Origin: an uncultured Bacteroidales bacterium
Lineage (GTDB): Bacteria; Bacteroidota; Bacteroidia; Bacteroidales; Paludibacteraceae
Assembly (NCBI GenBank): GCA_902782665.1
Contig: CACZOA010000049.1
Coordinates: 29,889 to 93,888 of the forward strand
Direction: 5' to 3'
DNA length: 64,000 nucleotides
Below, piece after piece: positions 56,044 through 64,000 of this stretch. A model generated the notes under the pieces. That model was not told the DNA's origin. It did no database searches and saw only the letters and a list, made by a program, of their open reading frames with translations. The translations under genes were made by a program, and so were the position numbers. Numbering within the stretch: position 1 is the stretch's first letter; each line of letters begins with the position of its first letter.

Positions 56044-56528
56044 TTGTTTTTTAAAGTTTCAACTCCGGCACGACAATTGTCCAACTCGATCTTAAACTTC
56101 TCAATGTTTTTCTGAGATGCGGAAAGACGTTCACGATCAAACAGTTTCATCTCATAGAAAGAGGCCACCTGACCAAATATTCTGAATCGCGCATCATACT
56201 TATTGTCGTCACTAATCTTCTTTATCTCACCAATTGTATAGTTGAGTTCCCTTTTTTCATACGACGCGTTCACATCCGGATTAATCTTGCTCACACCATT
56301 GTCGATTGATGTGATCTTATCGAAATAATCAGACTGAGCCGCTTGGAACACACTCACCCTCTCCAACTTTGTCAACGCATCTTTCTTGCCGTTTGCAAAA
56401 TGATAATCCGATTTATATATGAAAAGGATGTACATACAGATACCAGTCGTAAACAAGAACAAAGAAAGAACATAAATCAGCCCCGTCACTTTTTCTTTCG
56501 ACGTCAATGCGGTTTTGCTTTTTGCCAT
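56040..56528 (-). CDS. T6SS small membrane-anchored protein (TssP/TssQ-type)
   Basis: A 162-residue protein with one membrane helix near the N-terminus (VTGLIYVLSLFLFTTGICMY) and a helical periplasmic part (YFDKITSIDNGVSKINPDVN; FFGQ-like IFGQVASFYEMKLFDRERLS). It lies between the TssO-like gene and the PKD gene. No lipobox is present. It fits the small single-helix members of the TssNOPQR group; the exact letter is uncertain. Confidence 0.65.
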   Translation of the reverse strand: MAKSKTALTSKEKVTGLIYVLSLFLFTTGICMYILFIYKSDYHFANGKKDALTKLERVSVFQAAQSDYFDKITSIDNGVSKINPDVNASYEKRELNYTIGEIKKISDDNKYDARFRIFGQVASFYEMKLFDRERLSASQKNIEKFKIELDNCRAGVETLKNN

Positions 56529-56551
56529 ATCACATTAATTAAAAGGTTTCT

Positions 56552-57049
56552 TTACTTTAGAAATTGACTATTTCTCTTTTGTTTGTTCAATTTCTTATAA
56601 TCACCATTACACAAAAACAGATCCTCTTTCATTCTGAGTTCCTCTTTCTTCATAGCCGAAATAGAATCTCTGACTCTCAACAATTCCTCCATTTTCGAAA
56701 TCATAAACGAATGTATCTTCACATCGTTTTCCGGAAGTTGGGATATTTTTTTCGAGATCTCCATCTTTCTGTCGACTATCGAATGCATTAGAAATTCCGA
56801 ATTCACATCTTCAGTGACATCGAAGGACTTGTATCGTGTAAAAAGATCATCAATATCATCACACAGTTCCATCTGCACTCTGTAGATCTTATCACAGTCG
56901 CCAGTCTTCAAATTGATTTCCGCAATCTCTGCCTCTGATGTCTTCAAGAAGGAGAAGACGAAAAACAATGTCAAGACAATCAAAAACATCATATAAGCAG
57001 CAAACTTAACATGCATAAGTACTGCCTCTTTCTCATTTAAAGCTTTCAT
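56552..57049 (-). CDS. tssO: T6SS membrane protein TssO
   Basis: A 165-residue protein starting MKALNEKEAVLMHVKFAAYM, a TssO-like opening. One membrane helix follows (MFLIVLTLFFVFSFLK), then a long helical, probably coiled-coil periplasmic part (MEISKKISQLPENDVKIHSF; MKKEELRMKEDLFLCNGDYK). Its start overlaps the tssG stop by 4 bases, so both are in the same operon. Confidence 0.75.
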   Translation of the reverse strand: MKALNEKEAVLMHVKFAAYMMFLIVLTLFFVFSFLKTSEAEIAEINLKTGDCDKIYRVQMELCDDIDDLFTRYKSFDVTEDVNSEFLMHSIVDRKMEISKKISQLPENDVKIHSFMISKMEELLRVRDSISAMKKEELRMKEDLFLCNGDYKKLNKQKRNSQFLK

Positions 57050-57981
57050 GACAATATAGTTGAGTAGCCAAGAAGCGGTGCAGACCCGTCTTCATCTGTC
57101 AACAAGAATGCAAGACCATCCTTAGCCACATTGATATTTATATTCAATTCTGTATCGGCAGGCACAAACAAATCCATGATATCCATAAATTTACCATATG
57201 CCGAAGTATTCTCAAACATCAGATCCTTATACTGCGGAGGCAACGAATCTATCCGTACATTCATCACTGGAAAACAATCCGTCATTTCTCCTCCAAGCAC
57301 CGTCGACACTCCTAACTGATTCTCCCCTAACACCCAATCACACTGATCTGTGTTTAATGTCAAACATTTATACGACAAATCTATACTGACCTCACAATCA
57401 AAAAATACCGAGAGGATCTCTGCCATCTGTTCCGGTTTGGTCAAACGATAAGCCTGCGAAAACAAAGAGACTGCGAAAAGAGCTTTATCCAACGGCATTC
57501 CTTGCAACACTTGCCACACAGATCCAAACAAACGTATGAAATCATCGTGCTTGTCTCTCTTCTCCAGCCTCATCTCGTACAGATTGGCCTCGACAAGCAT
57601 CCTGTCTATCGACATTTCAAACGGTCTGAAAAAGTACGTCGCGCTCAACGCCACCTGTCGCTCATGTCTGATATAGTCGATGACTGCATCCTTGTCTTTT
57701 TTGTCACTGATATCCATACGTTTGTGAAAAAGGCCTTCTGGCAAGGATTCGTACAAATCCCTTTTTCTGGAATATATGGTAAGATACTTAGAGAATCTAT
57801 CAAAAGAATTTTCCCAGACTATCTTGTCGATATTCTTTCCGCCTTTGGACAATCCCTCTCGAATGATCCTGATCTCTTCCGGATCAAAACCATTTTCGAT
57901 AAGACACGCAGCGACAAACTCTGCACGGTAATCCGTATATAGTGTATTCTTGCCTGCTATTACGTCGTTAACCGAATCCAT
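57046..57981 (-). CDS. tssG: T6SS baseplate protein TssG
   Basis: A 311-residue protein with a TssG-like middle (SATYFFRPFEMSIDRMLVEA) and the hallmark end DGSAPLLGYSTIL, like the LGWTTWL end of Proteobacterial TssG. TssG joins TssF, TssK and TssE in the baseplate wedge. It lies 9 bases after tssK. Sequence similarity is modest, as expected for Bacteroidota, but context is strong. Confidence 0.8.
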   Translation of the reverse strand: MDSVNDVIAGKNTLYTDYRAEFVAACLIENGFDPEEIRIIREGLSKGGKNIDKIVWENSFDRFSKYLTIYSRKRDLYESLPEGLFHKRMDISDKKDKDAVIDYIRHERQVALSATYFFRPFEMSIDRMLVEANLYEMRLEKRDKHDDFIRLFGSVWQVLQGMPLDKALFAVSLFSQAYRLTKPEQMAEILSVFFDCEVSIDLSYKCLTLNTDQCDWVLGENQLGVSTVLGGEMTDCFPVMNVRIDSLPPQYKDLMFENTSAYGKFMDIMDLFVPADTELNININVAKDGLAFLLTDEDGSAPLLGYSTILS

Positions 57982-57990
57982 GCTCTACCA

Positions 57991-59124
57991 CTACAATAGC
58001 CAACTTGATTTCTTTCCCTGGTCAGAGCCGTCTTTCGCTGATGTGACAGAAATGACCATGCTCTCTTTGCGTTGACCTACATACTCAAGTTCACTCAGTT
58101 TGACCAACAGTTCCGCCAATGTCTTCAACATAATATTGATTGACGACATCGAAACATCTATTCTGTTCTGATGAAACACACCTGAAGCGACATTGTCCAA
58201 TATAGCCTCAAAAGCAGACGGTGTGATGCCGTTCCACTCGTGGAAATATTTAAGCAGATCATCCTTCCCCGACTTAGACATGAACAAGAAGCTAAGCGAC
58301 GCGGAATTCGCCATTCCACCGAACAATTCAGCTATCTGGTATGGCGATAACGACAATCCGCAATTATGCCATTTGTATTCTATGTCTGCGACAGCCCTCT
58401 GAAGCTCCTTGCAGAAAATCAAACTGTTCTCCAGGCATTCCGACTTGTTGGCATTTGAAGAGTATGCTTTGCTGAAAATGACTGCCAAAGCATTTTTCAC
58501 CGTCGACATATATTGGGAGAAAATATCGAAGCATCGTCTCAATTTCACATTGGAAGACATTGATAATGAAGGAGCCAGATAACTCTCATCAATTACAAGC
58601 TCACCATTCTTCTTTTTCAACAGTCCTACCACAACATCAAAAGGACCGTATTCGTTTACTATCTCCTTTTCCCTTTCTATTATAGACAACTTATATCCAG
58701 GATCCACAAACGGATAGCGTGGAGGTGTCTCCTGCATATTTGGCTCTCCACAAGGACGTCTCTCAAATGGAGATACAGACAACACAATATCCCAACCTTG
58801 TTCAACCGTATCTATCTCTGAACTGCACTCACAAACGACTGGCTGAACTGGTGTAATGTCTATCAAATATCCGCCTTTGGTGATTCCTTGATACGAACTC
58901 AAGACCAAACGTGTTCCATCGCCCTTGCCATTCAAATAAAGGTTCTTCTGCTCCACATTCTCATCAAACTTTTCCGTTGGAAGCATACCGTATGCAAACT
59001 TGTTCTGGAGAGCCTCTGTATTTTTCATCAGGCGCTCCATCAGATAATTCTCGGTTGCAATGAAATGAGAGGATGACACGCTCATACCTTGCATCCAATT
59101 GACAGGCTTAAAAACAATATTCAT
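57991..59124 (-). CDS. tssK: T6SS baseplate protein TssK
   Basis: A 377-residue protein that starts with the TssK motif VNWMQGMSVSSSHFIATENY. It shows the N-terminal shell domain (to ~180) and a helical middle (LRRCFDIFSQYMSTVKNALA). TssK connects the baseplate to the envelope complex. It is a little shorter than Proteobacterial TssK. It sits between tssN and tssG. Confidence 0.85.
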   Translation of the reverse strand: MNIVFKPVNWMQGMSVSSSHFIATENYLMERLMKNTEALQNKFAYGMLPTEKFDENVEQKNLYLNGKGDGTRLVLSSYQGITKGGYLIDITPVQPVVCECSSEIDTVEQGWDIVLSVSPFERRPCGEPNMQETPPRYPFVDPGYKLSIIEREKEIVNEYGPFDVVVGLLKKKNGELVIDESYLAPSLSMSSNVKLRRCFDIFSQYMSTVKNALAVIFSKAYSSNANKSECLENSLIFCKELQRAVADIEYKWHNCGLSLSPYQIAELFGGMANSASLSFLFMSKSGKDDLLKYFHEWNGITPSAFEAILDNVASGVFHQNRIDVSMSSINIMLKTLAELLVKLSELEYVGQRKESMVISVTSAKDGSDQGKKSSWLL

Positions 59125-59158
59125 AATTTCAAACTCCTCTTTTTCACTTTAATTTTTT

Positions 59159-60010
59159 TCACTTCACATTTTTCACTCTTCTCGCAACAATCATACAGTT
59201 GCGTGTCAGGCCGTTAGACTCAAACGTCAAGTCAGGATCCAAATATAGTCTTGATTTCAAGATAGATCTCTCAGTGTAAAAAATCCAGCCATAAGATCCC
59301 TCTTTATCAAACAACTCGACCTGATTATCCAAATGCTGCTTATTATAATCGTTTATAATCATTCCAAACCACTCACCCAACACAAATGTCTTCAGAGCCT
59401 TACTGTTTACTATCACCTCATTCTCGTCACCGACATACTTCGAGACATTAATTCCCACTACCATCACTCTGCTGATATCCAACTCCGCATGTGGGGGCTC
59501 GAATGTCTCATTCTCACTGTATACCTTTATCTTATATATCTCAGCCGGGATGTTGAGATAACTATGATATGTAATCACAAAAAGCGGATAAAACAGAAGC
59601 GGCAGCAGACATGTACCTGCCCAAAATCCGTATTGTAACTCATTTGTGAAATTGAACAAAATCGCAAATAAAGCCCAAGACAAAAAGAATTGCAACCCGA
59701 CCACAAAGATCACTCCGTTCGATTTCAATTGCGGAATGAAATGCTGCAATATCCTCTGATTGGCAAATCCTATCAGCAAAAACAAGAACTGGATAAACAG
59801 GTATACATACGGCATAAATTCCATGCCGAAAAATCCGCACAATCCAAACAATGAATAAAGCAGACTTGTTGTCATCACCGTGATCACCGCCTTTTTGTCT
59901 GACAGCAATTTGTTCTTTTTCGCAATAACCACAGACAATAATCCTAAAATAAGGACTATCACCGGGAACAATAAATAATTTATAAAAAATTTACCTACTT
60001 CTAGACTCAT
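59159..60010 (-). CDS. tssN: T6SS inner-membrane protein TssN
   Basis: A 283-residue protein with about five membrane segments in the first ~155 residues (FPVIVLILGLLSVVIAKKNK; MPYVYLFIQFLFLLIGFANQ; FFLSWALFAILFNF; CLLPLLFYPLFVITYH) and a cytosolic C-terminal domain (VLGEWFGMIINDYNKQHLDN). TssN is specific to T6SS subtype iii and takes the inner-membrane platform role. It lies 6 bases after tssF. Confidence 0.88.
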   Translation of the reverse strand: MSLEVGKFFINYLLFPVIVLILGLLSVVIAKKNKLLSDKKAVITVMTTSLLYSLFGLCGFFGMEFMPYVYLFIQFLFLLIGFANQRILQHFIPQLKSNGVIFVVGLQFFLSWALFAILFNFTNELQYGFWAGTCLLPLLFYPLFVITYHSYLNIPAEIYKIKVYSENETFEPPHAELDISRVMVVGINVSKYVGDENEVIVNSKALKTFVLGEWFGMIINDYNKQHLDNQVELFDKEGSYGWIFYTERSILKSRLYLDPDLTFESNGLTRNCMIVARRVKNVK

Positions 60011-60016
60011 GTTATT

Positions 60017-61846
60017 TTATCTGCAAAACACTCGATAATTAAACGTCATCGGAGATTGTCCGACCAATTTCTCTCGTATATCGTTAGACAAACGTATCTT
60101 TTGACTCTCAGTCATTTCGTTGTTTTTAAGAATCAAAAATACATCTATCGTTCTCTGCAACCCGCATCCTGAATCGGAACCCATACAGATGCCTTTTCTG
60201 ATCTCCACATCTGAAATCTCCTCACAACACTCGGAAAAGCAAAAGTTCCTGATGTCATTATTCGTCACGACTCGGTTCCTACTTCCAAGGATGTACTTGA
60301 ATTTTGCGATTCGCTCCCTTTCCAAAGGTGGATTCGCTCCATTGATACTGGTTGTAAGAAAAATAGGATGCTCATATTCTCCATACGAATCCCCTGTAGG
60401 ATTGAGAGCCTGTCCAATCCTCATTCCATTTGCAAGAGGGCCATAAGATGTCCAATATTTCAGATAGAAATACGACGTCGGTTTCTCCGGCTCCACAAAC
60501 AGATAGTATGGGATATCTGTACGTCCCGCATCGTTCTGAGTCCGTCTGTCGATTTTACGCAAAAGCTGCTCTATAAGGTTCACGCTCTCTACTCCACTTC
60601 CGTTCTCCGGGATTGAGAAACGGCTCAATTCCTCTTCCATCATGCCCTGCAGGCGAATCAGGAATTCACGCGCGTCTCTCTTGTCAAACGACTCACACCC
60701 TCCTTGACGCAATGTGTAACACATATCCGTCCTTTCATCCTTATATCCATTCGTTCTGTTGTAGACGTTGCCATATTCATCCACCACCTCCACAACATCA
60801 AAGAATGACTCATACTCTCCAACAGGAAGCGGAAGCACACCGAAATCTTTTTTCACAAGGCTGTTCAATTTATGCATCTCCTTGTTTACCACTGGGAAAG
60901 TGTTGATTGACACCTGTATATCAGACAACACAGATGTAGAGAACTGCGGTGGCAGATCGATCTCCAACCAGATCAGATCTTTGTTGAAAACAGCAGAGTA
61001 TTCTTCCGCATCACGATGCATATCAAATCCTGCTGGCACTTTTGTATAATCCTGAGCTGTCACTGCCAATGGGCCGTCTAACGTGACATAGCTCATCTTA
61101 TAGTAGTCGACAATTCTATCATTCAAACTCTGATCATTTCCCAATCCGTCAAAAAAGCGCTGCAGATGAGCCTGCTGTCTCTTACCCTCAGTATATAAAC
61201 CTCGGTTGACCCGCAGTTCCTCCCCCTTCCAACGCCAGACAGCTGACGAAAGATAGTGAAGGTAATCATTCCGTCTATCTATATTAGGAAAATCAAAATA
61301 TATCGACAACGAGCTCAGATCTATATCTTTTGTTCCAAACTCCAGACCGACAAACACCTTGTTGACATTCTCCGGAACAGTCTGTTTTTTCAGCAAAAGT
61401 CTCTTATTTTGATCAGGAAGGACTTCATACACACTATTTTCCGCAATAATCATACGGACATCTCCGTTTCGCAACTTAGTTTCGCATACAGGATAGAACG
61501 AAAAATTCCTGCCATCACGTCGTCCTTGGGCTATTGCGACGGTGGAAAAGCCATCATACAGACTTGTCTTCAGCTCTCCGGACATGATCTCTGTATGGAC
61601 CACAGCATGAGACGGACGCACTACTGTCACAACTTCAGGAAGCAAGACCTCACTCAAACGTTTCATCGCGCGAACCTCAATATCTGCGATTTCATCGGAT
61701 ATATTATGAAGCTGCATTGCCAACGACTCAATAAGAAGTCTCACCAGCGGATCCAGATTCTCAACCTTCCTGATGTTCCAATAGTCTAATGCCGTACGAA
61801 TCATACGGTCTTTGATTTCTTCTTTACTTTCTCTGTTATAACCCAT
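60017..61846 (-). CDS. tssF: T6SS baseplate protein TssF
   Basis: A 609-residue protein with the TssF opening (DYWNIRKVENLDPLVRLLIE) and SEVLLPEVVTVVRPSHAVVH. It ends in a gp6-like part (IAKFKYILGSRNRVVTNNDI). TssF forms two copies per wedge with TssG. Spacing to tssE is 4 bases. It is normal in length. Confidence 0.9.
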   Translation of the reverse strand: MGYNRESKEEIKDRMIRTALDYWNIRKVENLDPLVRLLIESLAMQLHNISDEIADIEVRAMKRLSEVLLPEVVTVVRPSHAVVHTEIMSGELKTSLYDGFSTVAIAQGRRDGRNFSFYPVCETKLRNGDVRMIIAENSVYEVLPDQNKRLLLKKQTVPENVNKVFVGLEFGTKDIDLSSLSIYFDFPNIDRRNDYLHYLSSAVWRWKGEELRVNRGLYTEGKRQQAHLQRFFDGLGNDQSLNDRIVDYYKMSYVTLDGPLAVTAQDYTKVPAGFDMHRDAEEYSAVFNKDLIWLEIDLPPQFSTSVLSDIQVSINTFPVVNKEMHKLNSLVKKDFGVLPLPVGEYESFFDVVEVVDEYGNVYNRTNGYKDERTDMCYTLRQGGCESFDKRDAREFLIRLQGMMEEELSRFSIPENGSGVESVNLIEQLLRKIDRRTQNDAGRTDIPYYLFVEPEKPTSYFYLKYWTSYGPLANGMRIGQALNPTGDSYGEYEHPIFLTTSINGANPPLERERIAKFKYILGSRNRVVTNNDIRNFCFSECCEEISDVEIRKGICMGSDSGCGLQRTIDVFLILKNNEMTESQKIRLSNDIREKLVGQSPMTFNYRVFCR

Positions 61847-61850
61847 ACTT

Positions 61851-62294
61851 CTAATCCTTTGACAAAGGTCCTAAAAACAAAGTATAATAAAGGTTGCATC
61901 GCTCACCAGTGGAATTGAGAGTGGCTTTAATGAAAATCTCCACCTTTTTCCTCACACTGACGTTGCGAGACATCGCATTCTCCTTGAGAACATCTCCTAC
62001 TTCAAGACGATATTCACAATTACTGATTCGTTTTTCATATTTTGAGATCGAACGCGACAAACATTCCGTGAAACGAGTCTTCCAAGTATCTAGGGATACG
62101 ATTCTCTCGAAATCCATTTCCCAAATTTTTGTGCCGTATTCCTCGTCAAAACTATGCTCCCCAGGATACGTTCCTATCAGCATCTCTATATGTTGATCTA
62201 CAGACTCCAACTCCGTACATACGCTTGCATATCCACGGGTTTCATCCAATACTGAAGCGAAATCAAAGGGAATTTTGTAGTAACATTCTTCCAT
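61851..62294 (-). CDS. tssE: T6SS baseplate protein TssE (gp25-like)
   Basis: A 147-residue gp25-family protein with the family motif IEMLIGTYPGEHSFDEEYGT and a conserved WEMDF. It starts sheath assembly at the baseplate. It is the first gene of the long structural operon, with a promoter just upstream at 62327-62357. Confidence 0.88.
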   Translation of the reverse strand: MEECYYKIPFDFASVLDETRGYASVCTELESVDQHIEMLIGTYPGEHSFDEEYGTKIWEMDFERIVSLDTWKTRFTECLSRSISKYEKRISNCEYRLEVGDVLKENAMSRNVSVRKKVEIFIKATLNSTGERCNLYYTLFLGPLSKD

Positions 62295-62326
62295 TTCCTA
62301 GAATTTACTGACATAAAAAACCTCTA

Positions 62327-62357
62327 CAAATATAAATAACTCAGCAAATATAGCAAT
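62327..62357 (-). promoter_or_regulatory. Promoter of the tssE operon
   Basis: On the minus strand ATTG (62357-62354), 19 bases, then TATATTTG (62334-62327), about 30 bases before the tssE start. A second TATATTTG lies at 62352-62345 without a matching -33. Confidence 0.65.
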
Positions 62358-62681
62358 ACTTTTTGATGTAAATATTTTAACAAAAGGAGAAAAAGTACAT
62401 TATACCAAGATAAAGAAATGCACTTTCAACACTGAGAAAATTAAGAACTGTACTGTTGCCATAATCATAATAATTTAATAAAACAAAACACCTGAACATT
62501 CAAAGCATCAACATGCCCCACAGGTTTCATATCGCAAAAATACAAACATATTTTTTATTTCCGCAAATTTTACGCCACAAAAATTCATAATCCAACAAAA
62601 AAAATCAATCTTTATATGCGACGCGAATATCCACAAGACTGACTGTCTTACTTATTGAATTAAATTCCACAAAATCACACA

Positions 62682-62738
62682 CTCCACATGCTGGGCGATG
62701 TTGCCGTCTGCATCAGTGACGTAAGATGTTGAACCAAG
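62682..62738 (-). pseudogene. Rhs core remnant
   Basis: Read on the minus strand it gives LGSTSYVTDADGNIAQHVE, then CVILWNLIQ and stop. It matches the Rhs core at 63490-63546 base for base except for about eight changes. It is a leftover of an Rhs C-terminal exchange. Confidence 0.85.
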
Positions 62739-62757
62739 CCCCCTAGCCCACTGACAA

Positions 62758-63150
62758 TCAGGGCTTAACCCAGATAAATGAATCCATATATATAGCTTTG
62801 TTATCCAAATCATTTTGTAACTCTAAGATATTGTCATACACTCGATCAAATACAAAACTGAAATATTCAATTTTCACATCCGGTTTTAATATGGATAGTT
62901 TGTTCCAAAGGCAAATTCCTAGTCTTTCAAACGCTATAAGAGATTCTTTATCATCAAATCCAACAGATTCAAGATCAGATAGATCATATATATTTTGAAA
63001 TATACTATCCCACGTATTAAATTCTTTTATTAATACTAAGTCGTTACAAATTGACTCTATTTCGACGGTGTCTTTGATATTACCGTCAACTCCAACCCAA
63101 ATAGGATAACAACCTATCTCCGGCATTATTTTTATATAATTTATTTCCAT
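62758..63150 (-). CDS. Hypothetical protein, probable Rhs immunity protein
   Basis: A 130-residue acidic soluble protein (NYIKIMPEIGCYPIWVGVDG; DNILELQNDLDNKAIYMDSF). No named family is recognised. It begins 44 bases after the broken end of the Rhs gene, the normal place of an Rhs immunity gene. With the toxin tip mostly lost, it is perhaps an orphan. Confidence 0.65.
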   Translation of the reverse strand: MEINYIKIMPEIGCYPIWVGVDGNIKDTVEIESICNDLVLIKEFNTWDSIFQNIYDLSDLESVGFDDKESLIAFERLGICLWNKLSILKPDVKIEYFSFVFDRVYDNILELQNDLDNKAIYMDSFIWVKP

Positions 63151-63194
63151 TTTATTCTAAAGATCTCATATTTGCTCCTACAATATAGCCATTA

Positions 63195-64000
63195 TTACCT
63201 ACAGACACTGCAACTCTTTTTAACATCTCCTTTATAGTTCAATTCAAAAATTGTTCGTGGATTTTTAGTGCCCTGAGTGCCTAATGCAACATCACTAGCC
63301 TTTGTCTCCTTTCCTTGTATTCTTCGATTAACTTCTCCATCTACAACATTTGCTGTTCCTGTTGAAACCACCGTTGCAGCCAAGCTTGCACCACATGTTA
63401 ATCCTGCTACGCCACCAGTAATTGAATAGGTAGTTTGTAGAAAATTGGTTGTTACGCTCCTCCACAAATACTTCTCCGTATGGGATATACTCCACATGCT
63501 GGGCAATGTTTCCATCTGCGTCTGTCACATAGGATGTTGAACCAAGATGGTCTGGATGATAGAAGAAAATCAATTTTTCTTCTGCCTCGGAATCCATTGT
63601 GGAATCTTTCTCCACTTTCTCTTTCTCTGGAGCGGAATATGTGAAGCCAAGTTCCTTGTATCTCGCTCCAATATTATCCTTTTGAATGTCAGAGATTTTC
63701 TTTCCTCCTGCCATTTCAACACGGCGAGGATCAGCTCCGAAGCCGTCTATATTGCCAAGTTTGGATGCGATTCTTTGATTTGCCGCATAGATATGCTTTG
63801 TGTAAGCTCCACCATTCGACACTACGAAGTATGGGCTGACATAGGCTATGAATTTTGTCACTGCATCGTTTCCACCAACCTTCTTTCCATTGACATGAAC
63901 CATTTCTGTCTCACTTGTCAACTTCACTGTACGCTCGCCCGCAGCATCATAGAAATAGCATGACACGCTTCCGTTGTTGTTGACGGCAAGTAGGCGGTTC
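63195..64000 (-). pseudogene. Rhs-family toxin gene with deleted, frameshifted tip (partial)
   Basis: An Rhs/YD-repeat core enters from beyond 64000 (NRLLAVNNNGSV, YFYDAAGERTVKL, FFYHPDHLGSTSYVTDADGN, EYIPYGEVFVEERNNQF). It runs in frame to STNYLFN at about 63425. There the usual continuation (the YYYGARYYDP-type block) is missing. After it, a different frame continues with ITGGVAGLTCGASLAATVVS to a stop at 63195, while the original frame stops at 63328. An internal deletion joined the core to the end of a toxin tip out of frame. It probably carries no active toxin. Confidence 0.75.

Larger units (their letters stand above)
62295..62757. other. 463-base gap between tssE and the immunity gene
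   Basis: Holds the tssE-operon promoter at its left end and a 57-bp Rhs core remnant at its right end. The middle is AT-rich with no gene seen. Confidence 0.6.

Noticed and set aside
33030-63966. The T6SS island as an integrative conjugative element
   Set aside because: Some Bacteroidales T6SS loci are on such elements, but no conjugation, relaxase or integrase gene lies within the window, so it cannot be claimed.
1-64000. CRISPR arrays or insertion sequences
   Set aside because: No regularly spaced direct repeats and no transposase frame were seen; the repeats found are explained by toxin modules, Rhs pieces and intergenic palindromes.

Overview
This window comes from a chromosome of the order Bacteroidales (phylum Bacteroidota). 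Signs are Bacteroidota-type promoters (TTTG, about 20 bases, TAnnTTTG), a tRNA gene without an encoded CCA end, Bacteroidota-restricted families (DUF4837, TssN and TssR, a large Cys-rich cell-surface protein), a CoaX/LptC/PpiD cluster typical of this group, and a type VI secretion system (T6SS) of subtype iii. The genus cannot be fixed from the sequence.

Positions 1-22.5k are mostly core genome. A partial giant exported protein (minus strand, running off the left edge) is followed on the plus strand by a Dus-family dihydrouridine synthase, a WG-repeat protein, and a coaX - outer membrane protein - TPR - lptC - CBS/CorC - ppiD series. Then come rlmN, a DUF4837 lipoprotein, tRNA-Lys(TTT), a DUF486 protein, an MFS transporter, miaA and an AraC-type regulator. 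A terminator between converging genes closes this part.

Positions 22.6-32.6k hold one minus-strand operon of five genes: MoxR AAA ATPase, DUF5682, VWA, SWIM zinc finger and DUF4132. This is the same family set as the E. coli yehL/yehM/yehP/yehQ/yehI region and resembles the MoxR-VWA systems proposed to act in conflict or quality control.

Positions 33-64k are a minus-strand T6SS island. It has the baseplate (TssE, TssF, TssG, TssK), the Bacteroidota-specific envelope proteins (TssN, TssO, two further TssP/TssQ-type proteins, TssR), the ClpV ATPase, sheath (TssB, TssC), tube (TssD), and VgrG spike. No TssJ, TssL or TssM is seen. Three effector modules are embedded: (a) two extra TssD proteins plus a candidate pore-forming effector, followed by an array of decaying small membrane proteins that look like immunity genes; (b) VgrG plus a DUF2235 (Tle1-like lipase) effector with a DUF2931-like lipoprotein; (c) a PAAR-like DUF4280 toxin with its immunity gene, then a displaced LHH nuclease cassette carrying a remnant of the PAAR-like gene, with two SUKH immunity genes. 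The right edge carries an Rhs gene whose toxin tip was deleted, a probable immunity gene, and a second Rhs core remnant.

The most interesting biology is the visible record of toxin-cassette turnover: exact or near-exact repeats at module borders, chimeric immunity genes, frameshifted tips and tail-only remnants. Function calls for effectors and immunity proteins are mostly inferred from position and motifs.
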